Assembly: GCA_948567375.1 (NCBI GenBank)
Contig: OX419755.1
Coordinates: 1,679,001-1,743,000 of the forward strand
Length of the DNA stretch: 64,000 nt
Direction: 5' to 3'
Origin: Lunularia cruciata
Lineage: Eukaryota; Streptophyta; Marchantiopsida; Lunulariales; Lunulariaceae
A program made the translations under genes and the position numbers. The stretch's first letter is position 1. Each line of letters begins with the position of its first letter. This document shows positions 47,860 to 58,292 of the stretch, piece by piece. The notes beneath the pieces were generated by a model that was given only the letters and a program-made list of their open reading frames with translations, ran no database searches and was not told the DNA's origin.

Positions 47860-50040
47860 TACCAAGCTATTTTAGGTGGCTACAACAATAGCAAGAGGAG
47901 ATATTTCTAAGTCAATTAGTTGGGTGTTAGGTGCTAGTCAACTTCTTGTGATGGAGAAGGACATAAGGGGCATTAGAATGATTGCTATTCGAGAGATCCT
48001 TTTGTGTTTGATTAGCCACATCATTCATCATTGTCCTTGAACATTGATCTCACTTCTGAGAGCACTTCAATCTACATTAGTTTGGAGTAGCTACACTTGG
48101 AAGTTGTCAAGCTATATCTCTAGGCATCAATGCACTCCTAGATATCCACCCGGAGTGGATTGTCCTACAAGTGGATGTTGAGAACAGTTTTAATAGCATG
48201 TCTCAAGCATCCATCTTTAGAGAGCTTAGGGAGGCTGGTGGATCCTTGGTGAGTATCATTCCTTTTTGCGGTTGATCTATGGCTCTCCTTCTTCTCTTTA
48301 TTACTAGCAAGGTTGATCACAAGAGGGAGTCATTGTCTTGGAGTCAATTTTTGGTACACAACAAGGAGGACCTTTGTTTGCCATGGCTCACTTTAGAGCT
48401 CTCTTGTCTACTATTTTGGCCATGCTAGGTTGTGTATTTCACTCCTTGGCAAACAATACACACATTGTGTACCCCATAGATCATATTAGGTAGGCCTTTG
48501 ATCACTTGATTATTGAGCTACATCTTGTATGCTTGAGAGCCAAGATGTCAAAGTGCAGAACATGCCCCCCTTTAGGTATCTCTCCCCACCTTGAACTTGC
48601 AAAGGGGTGTGTCATATCTATAGATGGACTGTGTGTTCTTGGAATGCCAATAGGATCTGAGGATTTTGTCATATGCTTCTTAGACATTGCCCTTGTAGAG
48701 GATATTCTCCATGTGGATGACTTTCTTGTACTAGGAAATCCATAGGTGGCATTTGGTACACTCTCCTCTAGTATTGCACGTTGATCAACTTACCTTCTCT
48801 ACATACTTCCCCCTTCCTTGACTTTCCTATCATGTTTCAGAGCTTTTGATAGGAGAATTGTGAAAGTCTTTGGTGATATAATCAGACAAGGACACTTGAG
48901 TGTGTGTTGGGGGGATTTGGCACATAAACAACCATCTCTACCAATCTTGTGCAGAGGGATAGGCCTATTATCAATGGAGGAGACATCACCTCTAGCATTT
49001 TTGAGTAGTTGTGCTCTCTTGGCACCTGTACTTCCTCCCATTTTGTGGTTGTTGATAGGCAAGTTTGGAGACATATGTAGCCAAGGTGGAGGAGGGATAC
49101 ATTTCTCTCCAGGTTTTATAACAATAGATGAGAGATGGTCTATCTCCACTGGCACAAGAGGACCTTCCATCCTTTGCTTCACTATTGTCAGATTGGACCA
49201 AAGATTTGCAGTCTTCCTTGATTAAGCAACAATGTCAACATACGCTACATTCTCTCTTAGTTGACTTCTCCATTCCTTGGGCCACTAGAGCATGTCTTTG
49301 CTCTTGCTCTAGCAAGGGTGCAAGCTCTTGGATCTTAGTTGCAACTATGCATTAGGGTATTCCAACTTTCACCAACCACCTTCTTTATAGCAATGAGGTT
49401 CCACCTAGGTTTGGTCCACCCATTTGCATTTTTGTTACTAAACTTGTGGTTCTGCACTAGATGCAACAATATGACACAATGTCCTTTGGGAGGACAGAGA
49501 ATAGCTACCCATGATTCCATCAAGGATATAGTGTTTGCTATGGCATGAGAGAATGGATACCTTGCTTGGAGGGAGCGTTTGTATGCTTTGCAAACAATAC
49601 GTGTCAGAGTAGACTTATATTTGGTCTAAGATAATCAAGTGATAGTGGTGGATGTATGGTTATAGATCCTATGCATGATGGAATTTTGGAGGAAGTGATT
49701 ACTCATCCACCTAGATGGGCGGCAAGCGCAGTAGTAACATGCAAGATCTTCATGTATAGGGGTATGCAACAATGTCACCTCTTTGTTCCTCTAGCCTTGG
49801 AGTTATATGGAGTGATGGATATGAAGTGATGGACACGACATTCAACACATTCCTCAAGGAGTGCACAAGAGCTTATCATACTAGATGTTAAGGGGTACCA
49901 CTCTCACTCTCATACTTTGTAGCATACTGTAGACAACATGTGTTCATTGCTCTATAGAGAGCATTGGCTGGTGCAATCCATAGGAAAGCAATCACACTAG
50001 GTGATGCTTCTTTGGATGCTCCAATAGTTTATAGACCTTG
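47860..50040 (+). pseudogene. Reverse transcriptase-endonuclease of the non-LTR element, inactivated
   Basis: Motif A reads WIVLQVDVENSFNSMSQASI (48155-48215), with its aspartate intact. The fingers/palm continue as IFRELREAGGSLVSIIPF. Motif B reads TQQGGPLFAMAHFRALL. Motif C reads LANNTHIV, so both active-site aspartates (48452-48457) are Asn. The CCHC part reads CTRCNNMTQC ... GGQRIATHDSIKDI. The nuclease part reads RVRVDLYL, VIVVDVWL, then CKIFMYRGMQQCHLFVPLAL, matching the R..D, D-V and K..Y pattern of restriction-like endonucleases. Many stops and several frameshifts interrupt the frame. Confidence 0.82.
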
Positions 50041-50099
50041 CAACTTGCATAGCTTGGATATCTTAGGTGTGGTAGTGCATATTTCTCATATCAATACTA

Positions 50100-50195
50100 T
50101 TGGGACCCAGCCCCATTTTACCTCTTTTCTCTCTCCCTTGTATGGTGCGATGGAGTCTTCCCATCCTTCATGTGTTCTATGCGGTTGCCTTTTTT
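50100..50195 (+). repeat. 3' tail of the non-LTR element, same as the short dispersed unit
   Basis: The tail contains GCCCCATTTTACCTCTTTTC, TCTCTCCCTTGTATGG, TCTTCCCATCCTTCATG and CTATGCGGTTGCC, in the same order and spacing as the free-standing copies. Confidence 0.85.
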
Positions 50196-52640
50196 TTTAC
50201 TAAGCTATTTAAGAGTATAGTGACTGTATATATGTTTTGAGTTAGGATGAATATCTAACTCTCGTTCCTAGCTACAAGGTTGCATAAATATGAGAATCAA
50301 TTTGTTGTCATTCTTTAATGCATCTAGTATCTTGAATGAAAGAGGTTCTGAAAAGTTCAACATGAATTCTGGTGAATATTTTTAGACCAATTGGACATGA
50401 TTAACTAAACACATTTACCAAAGATCTATACTAGATACTGTAAATAAAAGCATGTCCTTTTTGAGGGACCTAGATCCTTTTTGATTAATTTATATATTTA
50501 TTGTGATTTTCTTCCTCCATTGCTATTTGTGTTGATAATAACTGAAATGGAGTTTATATAGTGTAATTAACCTTAATATTGACTTTTTGGGTACAACAAA
50601 AATATTAGGATATAATCACATTATGTATAAGATGATGATATAAAATGATCTTAAAAATGTTTCTTGAAATTATACATATAGAAGATCTAGAGTTGAAGAT
50701 TATTTCCCCTAGTTAAATATAGAAAACATAATATTTATAGATATGGTGTATTAAGTATCAAAGTATTAGAAAACTCATTTGATCAATGAAATTACTTGAT
50801 AAGAACTTTTATATCATATATTTTGAAATTTCCAGTAATACTATGTGTAATAATTCTTTGTAAAGGTAAGAACCACAAACCAATTTCTAAGAGAAACCAA
50901 GGATGCTTTTGGTTTTTTAATCTAAAAAATAATTTTAAATTTTCTTTTCAAAATATCCAGAAAGCAATTATTTCTCTTGAATTAAATTTTGACTATAGTT
51001 AACATTAGAAACTAAGATAACATTCTTATACCAAAGATAACAAACAATTAGAGTATACAAGGAAAGACAAAAGACAAAAGAATTTAGTCATATAAGGGAG
51101 AGACAAAAGAGGTAGATCAAGTTAGGATTTTGATTATATTGTATAGATTTTACAAAAGGGTAAAATACCTAGCTTTTTTTTTTATCATAGATAGTTTAGA
51201 GGTAATATTTTACAGTCTTTGATAATTTATTGTATGCAACCTTTCTATAGAAACATTGCAATATTATAACTACGAGTGATTGGTTTCCTTATTATTCCAA
51301 GCAATGATGCAAGGTTTTTAGTATATGATGTTTAAGGTATATAGAAAATTTAGTTAATCAAGATAAAAATGAATTTGTGAAAAAATTAGAGTAATTATTG
51401 TAGCAACAAAATTTTAGTCAAATTTGACAAGTTCTTATTGAATCAGAAAAAAATGTTTTGGTAAGAACTGGTTGGTCCTTCAAGGATACGAGTTCAAGAT
51501 AACTAAAAATGAGATAAAATGTCACAATGCTGATAATCTATTATTTTATATTTAACCTCTTGGGTAGAGTCATTTCCCAAAAGAGTGTAATGTCACCACA
51601 TCTTATGCACTACAAAAAGATTAATCAAAATTAATCACACTCATTACAAATCTAATCCAATGATTCTTGATTGTGTTTTCTCATCATGTCTTGAATGTGA
51701 TGACTCATTTGTGATGAAGGTCACTTTGCCTTGGAATTTCCTTACCTCTTCTTGCACATCCGGATTATAGATTACTATTGTTGAGACACTCATATGTATT
51801 GAGATCCTTGTTCACATCATGAAAATTGTGGTCTTACAAGATCAGTAGACCCAAAAAGTCATATTAGTAGTAACCTAGAATGTTCATAAAAAGAGGGAGT
51901 AGGATCCTCCAAGGGTCCAATAATTGTGATGAAAATGCCCATGAAGTAGCATTCTATCCTTCCCAAATGACATAATGTCACAAGAGTCATGAATGGATCT
52001 TGCTACTTAATCTTATAGGATTGTGTTAGTTTACAATACTTCAAACATTTAGCAATCTATGATTGTATTGTCCATAAAATTTGTAGAGTCCCTAGAGATG
52101 AACCCTAGTTTTGCATGAATGATTCCACTCGCTCAAGTGCTTCTATGATCATGTCAAGATTCCTCACTTCTACTCAATTAAGCATGCAATCATTTATACA
52201 TGGTGCAGATGAATACCCATACACCAACTCAATTGTCTTGATGGTATAGACTTCATTTACTTGCAAACAAATGATGCACCAAATGAACACAATGATCATT
52301 AAGCCTTGGCCCTTTATACATGTGCTTTTTAGCTACCAAAGAATCATGTGGTTTTAATATACTAGAAATCTTTTAATTACATCTATGGCACTCAATGCTA
52401 ATCACATCCTATCTACTTATCCTATCCTAATCTAACCTATCCTATCCTAATCTAACCTAAGTTGGTGAGGACCAAATGGAACTACCAACTCAGCTATTCC
52501 ACCATCAATTACCAATAGGATGTAGTGTGGTGATACCTACACAAGTCTTCATTTTATATCCAAAGTAAGCTTCTATGAAGTACACACAAGTATGAGGGAT
52601 TGAGTACAAAGTGGTATGAGTGCTAATCTATCTACAACAT
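50196..52640. other. AT-rich DNA, nothing recognised
   Basis: No long frame or terminal repeat. A fragment AAGGGAGAGACAAAAGAGGT near 51096 resembles the 5' part of the short dispersed unit on the minus strand, but is too short to call. Confidence 0.45.
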
Positions 52641-52649
52641 GCTCTTACA

Positions 52650-54370
52650 AGATAATCATTCTGTACAAAACAGTTCAGTTGTTTGTACATTGGGTTGGCA
52701 ATTCTTGAGATAAACTTGCTTCTCTTTTGCACCGGTTGAGGAGTTCTCTGAGCTTCCATTGGTAATCCTTGATTTCTCATAGGAGGGTTTCTTATGTTTC
52801 TTGGAACTTAGTATTTGTGTGCTCTTGGAGTTTGACCTAAAACATCTTGAGTTGTTTGTTTATGTAGGCCTTCATTGTCAATGCATCTAGTTGGGTCTTG
52901 TGGTCCTTTATAACTATTTGTTCAAGTAGCTCCCCCATCTTTGTTCCAAGTTGTTTGAGGAGCTATGTTGCCACATGCCTGATTGTAGCTTGTAACTCTG
53001 CCTGTTCATTCTATAAATGTGTTTATTTGTTTTGAAGTTCCATCATAAGCTCATTTTGTATTTTTTTCATTGCTCATCCTTCTCTTGTTGGTGTTTGAGG
53101 CTTGTAGTGAGTTCTTGGATATGAAGATTGGTTAGCTTCTTCAAGTTCTTGTACCATGTTTATGCTATCATTGTCTTTGCGTGAGCCTTATCTAATTCCC
53201 CTTGTTAAGTAGTAACCTCCTTGTCTCATGCTCAGATCTGCTCGACATAGATTTCTTGTTGCTGAGCAACCACCTATATGATACTAGCAAGGTTGGAATT
53301 CAAACCTTGGAGAAGCTCTTTGTTCTCCTTCAATAAGGTGGTCTCTTCTTGCTGTTAATTTTCCAAGGTCTGGTCCTTCTTGTTGGAACATTCCTTCTCA
53401 ATATCCACCTCTTTCTTAACTTTGGCTAACTTGTTATGAAGATGAGCTTTCTCAAAACCATGTTGTGCAATTTGGTGGAGGTGTCTTACAAGCATGCCGG
53501 GGTACCTCAACATGCTTGTAAGTCACTAATGAGACCTAATGGTATCACCAAGCTCCTTGTAGGAGGGTAGGAATTCCTCTAAGGCTTCCATTGCCGATAT
53601 TGCCATGTTGAACATGTAAAGTATCACTAGCCAAGTAAGTGAGTTGCCTTTGAGCTTGAGGCAATGCAAGATTTCCTCTATATTACTCTTGTGTGTTGTT
53701 TGTTCATTACTTGTTGGTTGTTTACTCATAGGTTTGTCAACACAATTGTTCCTTGCTTTCTCATGGGATGTGGTCCAGCATTGTTGGCCTCATTGGTAGC
53801 TTATTATTGTATAGCTGACCTTCCATGGAGCTCTCCTCCTTCATTTTGAGGACATCATCCTTGGTGAGTTGTCTAGTACTTGGATGACCTTCTTCCCTAA
53901 TTGGTTTTTGATCATTTGGCGGTGCTTTGTCATCTTGCTTTGTTCCCAAAAACACAAATTTGTTCCCAAAACTCAAATTTGTTATTAAGCACTCCAAAGA
54001 CAAGGTTGATGAAGTTTACTACATCCTTTGGTGCCTTCTTGAGCTTGGATATAGTGATATTCTCATCTTCTTCTATTGTGTCCTTTCCTTTGGCCAAAGA
54101 TATCCCCATGTTCGTATCATTGTTTATTGTTTGGAAAAATTGTGCTTTATCGTTACCATCTCCAATATCCACATTGTCATGTAGTGTGGGTGACAAAATC
54201 CAAGTGAAGGAATCTTCACTTCCTAGTTTTGTATTATATACCAAAGCTACCTTCCCTTGGTTGTTGATTGTTTGTGATGTAGCTTGACTGGCTTTGCCCA
54301 TCATGTTGTCATTCCCTTTTTTTCCAAGGGCTTCTCTACTTCCACTTTTGCTAAACAAATTGTCAATCAT
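52650..54370 (-). pseudogene. Decayed coiled-coil protein gene, unclassified
   Basis: On the minus strand, 53930-54370 is an open 146-residue frame with an acidic, Asp/Lys-rich composition. It is followed by 53761-54003 and 53526-53729 in other frames. Below 53500 a single frame with several stops gives long heptad-like stretches (HNKLAKVKKEVDIEKE, LLKENKELLQGLNSNL, ELTTSLKHQQEKDEQ), typical of a coiled coil. I do not recognise the family. Low CpG and the surroundings favour a transposon gag-like or accessory protein. Confidence 0.4.
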
Positions 54371-57000
54371 TTGTACATTTCACTCTTGTTTCTTGCAGGC
54401 TTGGATCTTGGATCTTGGCTGCTAGCACTTTCTTACAAGGAATCACCATATTGTAGGACTCTTTGATTAATATAAACTCCTTCATATGAGCATACTCCTT
54501 GTCTGCCTCCTGCTATTTTGTTATTCTCTTAGGTAGGCTTGTGTGCACATTGAAATATATTGGATGGTGGAAGTGGCCAGGGTATTTCACCTTCTCTTCT
54601 TCAATAAGAAGGTCTATTCCTATGTAAAAATGAAAAACAAAGAGGACTACAATCATAGCTCTTCCTTCCATCATGTGTTCCAAAAGCTCATTGACACATT
54701 CTCAAAACATTTATGCACAACTTACGGATTTCCTTTCATATAGAAATTGGAAGAAAATTGCTTGCTTTAGGTTTACAAAGGTTGTTTGTTTTGACTTAAA
54801 GAGTTTCATGATCATTTTTTATGATGACTTGTTGGGTAGGATCTTTGAGGTCATCTCTTTGGTATTCATTTCTTGACTGCATATCAACAAATGAGTCTTC
54901 TATTTTGGCTTTGAGGCTCTTACTAGGATAAACCTAAGGAGTGTATATGTACATTTGACTGAAGTGCAAGCACTTGTGTCCCAACACTTGCTGCCAATGG
55001 TCTTCTGTCCAAAAAGAAGATTTTTTCTCAAGATTTTTTTGCTCATATGGGTATTATCAAGGATTTCCTCTAGTAGAGATATCTCCAATAGATTCCAACC
55101 CACAACAAAAACTCTAGATTTCTACTTCTTATGTAATCTGGCTGGCAGTATAGGCCCCATGCAAAACTTTCAAGAGGTTTGCTAACTATTTTTGCTGGCC
55201 TTCCTCATCTTGCCTTGGCTCTCACTTCCAAGGTTAGTTTTACCATCTTTGAATCTTTTAGTTTGGAGTAGCTTTACTTGGAGTATTTACCATGTTTCCA
55301 ACACCCTCTTACACAAAATCCCAAGTTTTTGCGCTCTACCAACAAAAGCAAATTCCCTTCAGGAGTGGGAAAAATTCTTGTGCGACAAAATTTGAGAAAT
55401 TGAAAAGTGAAAAAGTAGAATGTTCTTCCTTGCAAGGTGGGGACAACATTTTCTAGTTTTATCAAACCATTCTGTCCTTCAGACATCATGGCAATTGGTG
55501 AATGGTCATGGTCGCATCCCACATGCAGGTCACTCGGCGCAAAATGGTCAGAAACCTGCTCTTTGCAGCGACTTCATTTGAGACACATGAGTTTTGACAA
55601 CAATGTTGTTTGGTGGTGCATTGTTTGTTGGTGGAACCTCATAATGGTAGAACCTCATGATAGCACAAAATTTTTCAAGTTGGATTTGACATCTTCATAT
55701 TCTCCAAGACTTGTTGATGACAAGAAAATGTACTACTCTTGTTATAACAACAAAGGTTGCACCTAGCTTGTTTGTATTTTTGATGTTTGTAATAACAAAG
55801 ATCTGCCGGGTAATCCCAATACCTCAAACCTTGTACCACTAGAACTAGGTTATAGTTGTTGTATTGGGGATTGATGTCTCCGTCGCAACAGCCTGTCTGA
55901 ACTTTGTATGTCGTTCCTTACTTCCTAAAGGATTTTTTAGTGACTAACAACTTCTCCTTGTCCTTGTTCTCAAGCTTCTGCACCACTTTGTAGTTAAACA
56001 AATAAACTAACAAAATAAATGAATTTACTCAAGTGAGGCAAAGGTAGATTACTACAATTATTCTTAAATAGAATTTACTTCGAGTTTAATAACTGTATAA
56101 GTATACTTCGTGACGTACTCTTGATAAATTATATACCACTTCAACAATTTCTAATATGATCAATAATTTGCTACCTATCAGTTGGATATAAATGTAGAAC
56201 GTCTTGATTTGGCTTGAATATCTTTCTATTCACATTGAACGTCGTTTAAAATTTAACCTCTCGGTTATAATTGAATTGAAATCTTAGTTTCATTTATTGT
56301 ATTCAAATTGATCTACTTATATATATATATATGTCCAGTGATAAATTCTAAGATATTATTTCCACATATTTATGACGATTAACTACGTTTTATGGCATGT
56401 GAACTCCTACACGTGGTTCAAATTGTTTACTTTTTTGTATATTTTAACACCATTGTTATCACGAAAAATCAAGTGCTGATTTCTAACTAGGAAACATGAG
56501 AAATACTGTCTTGACTGGAGACAATAAACGTAAGATCATGGCGCACAATAAGTACTGATGTTTTAAAAACTACGCAGGACAGCGAAGAGCAAAAGCTCAC
56601 ATCAAAATAAAATGCCTTATCAAAAAGCTGATCCTTGTCGAGATGGAAGGAGACAAGTAGTCTGGGCACTAGGAAAAGGCGTGCAATAAATCTGACTGCA
56701 CCATGTATGCACAACAGCATTGAGTACATATTGAGGATATTGGAGTTCTGGTTGGGATCTCATCCTAAGATCATCAAAACACACTAAAATATCTAAATGC
56801 TTTCAACCAGAGGCATACACGAAATACTTGTTGGGCTATCGAATGCAATTCTCATCAATTCTCTACACTAGTCTCGGGGCCGTCCAACCATCCATCCATC
56901 CATCCATTTCTACCTTTTCTCCATTTCCTTTCTGACCATTGCCAACTTGACACGTCAGGAGTTGCACTCTTTTGCATGTACCAATAGTCCAACTATGGAA
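54371..57000. other. Mixed DNA, no gene recognised
   Basis: 55274-55522 (minus) may extend the coiled-coil pseudogene upstream but has no known motif. From 55800 onward the sequence is AT-rich, then unique-looking. A (CATC)n run lies at 56888-56906. Confidence 0.4.
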
Positions 57001-57007
57001 AGACGAG

Positions 57008-57086
57008 AAAAACAACCGCGTAGAAAAAAGGCGAAGGATGGAAAGACCCCGCCAAGCCCTACAAGGACGAGAGGAAAAGGTAAAAT
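57008..57086 (-). mobile_element. Short dispersed retroposon, minus-oriented copy of an inverted pair
   Basis: The plus strand reads AACCGCGTAG, then GCGAAGGATGGAAAGACCCC, then GCCCTACAAGGACGAGAGG and GGTAAAATAGATCC, the full order of the unit. Confidence 0.82.
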
Positions 57087-57138
57087 AGATCCGAATAGTA
57101 CCTGGATGAAAAATTCTATGGATGGAGTTTTGATACTA

Positions 57139-57331
57139 TTGGGATTTAGCACAATTTTATCCGTTGTCTTTCCTTGAAGGGCTTGATGTCTTCCCATCCT
57201 TGTTGTTATCACATGCAGTTGCCTTCCTTTTTCCGAAAAGAGATTTACGTATTTTGATAGACCCATCCTTGTTGTTATCACACGCAGTTGCCTTCCTTCT
57301 TTCGAAAAAAGATTTGTGTAGTTCGGTAGAC
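57139..57331 (+). mobile_element. Short dispersed retroposon, plus-oriented copy with 69-bp tail duplication
   Basis: GGGATTTAGCACAATTTTAT starts a diverged copy ending CATGCAGTTGCCTTCC. Its 3' part is repeated in tandem (57193-57261 and 57262-57331). It faces the minus copy at 57008-57086, giving an inverted pair. Confidence 0.75.
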
Positions 57332-58204
57332 CTCGTGGAATTGGCAAGAGAAGTAATTGGGGGTTTCAGAAATAGTTTGGACAGGTAAATAACTAATTTT
57401 ACTAAACTTGTACTAGGATGAAGTGCTAATAACTGAACCCTCCTAAATGGTGTAATTGATATTTAGTGCAAGTTGTGTCATTTAAAAAAATCAGACAAGA
57501 TGTTATAGATGTTTAGTTGTGTTGTATCAAAATAAATGTTAGTCAGAAGAGGTAATATGGCTTATTGATCGAGTTGCCACGTTTTTCTGGAGGGTGATTC
57601 ATGAGAATTTATGGCAGATACCATCTGCTCCGAAACATTTCGCTCTCCCCCAACTATTCAAACCGGAATTCACCATCAATGTGCGTTAATGGTGTGTGAA
57701 TGCTGATGTCACATGTCAGTAAACTAAGTGGTGAGTTTAATAATTTCGAACTGGTGTGGTGGTTCTTTTCAATGGATTGGTGCAGCAAGGGAGATTAAGA
57801 ATTATGGAAAATGACCTCTAGAAAGTTGATGGAGAGTCTAGAAATTTATTCAAAAAGTGCAATTAAAAATTATGCAATGGAAGATTAATTACCTGATTGC
57901 ATTGCATGCTCACATTTGGATTCAGAATCAAGACTTTAAGTTCACATCTGGATTTGCAACTAGGGCCAACCTTTCTACCAAACCCTTGTCCATCCACACC
58001 CGGCGCAGAGCACTTCTAACTGAGCGGAATGTGAGAAGTCAGTTTAGAGCGTTGCAAAAGAGGCTTCTAAACCGTTTAGGCGCCTCTAACTACCTGGGAG
58101 TTTTAGTTAGGCAGCTTTGGTTATTTTCTACAGCTAAGCGATACAAGTGATGGTGAATGTAAGGTGCCAATTCCACACAATTCCGCTCCCCACAGTTGGA
58201 GAGA
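57332..58204. other. Unique-looking DNA, no gene recognised
   Basis: A plus-strand frame at 57857-58150 (97 codons) is basic and open, but has no recognisable motif. Confidence 0.35.
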
Positions 58205-58210
58205 TGAATT

Positions 58211-58292
58211 GGAGCCTAGCCCCATTTTATCTCTCTTGTCTCTCCCTTGTACGGTCTTTCCATCCTTTTTGTGTTCTACGCGGTCGCCTTTT
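58211..58292 (+). mobile_element. Short dispersed retroposon, 82 bp
   Basis: GAGCCTAGCCCCATTTTATC starts the unit, which continues TTGTCTCTCCCTTGTACGG and ends CTACGCGGTCGCCTTTT. About 10 bp of the middle (TTGATGGGG) are missing. No convincing target duplication was seen. Confidence 0.85.

Larger units (their letters stand above)
47539..50195 (+). mobile_element. Non-LTR retrotransposon with CCHC + restriction-like endonuclease, dead copy
   Basis: A reverse transcriptase region (47860-48760) is followed by a thumb region and a CCHC finger (49452-49512), then a restriction-like endonuclease module (about 49560-49890). This order marks the older non-LTR lineages that carry a C-terminal PD-(D/E)XK-type nuclease instead of an upstream APE nuclease. 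It ends in the CCCCATTTTACCTCTTTT ... CTATGCGGTTGCC tail and a T run. The 5' limit is uncertain. Confidence 0.8.

Noticed and set aside
48799-49225. Overlapping frames of 127 (minus) and 135 (plus) codons
   Set aside because: The minus frame is a shadow. The plus frame is a piece of the decayed non-LTR polyprotein thumb region, not a separate gene.
53901-54287. Plus-strand open frames of 128 and 85 codons
   Set aside because: They are antisense shadows of the minus-strand frame 53930-54370, which has the more protein-like composition.
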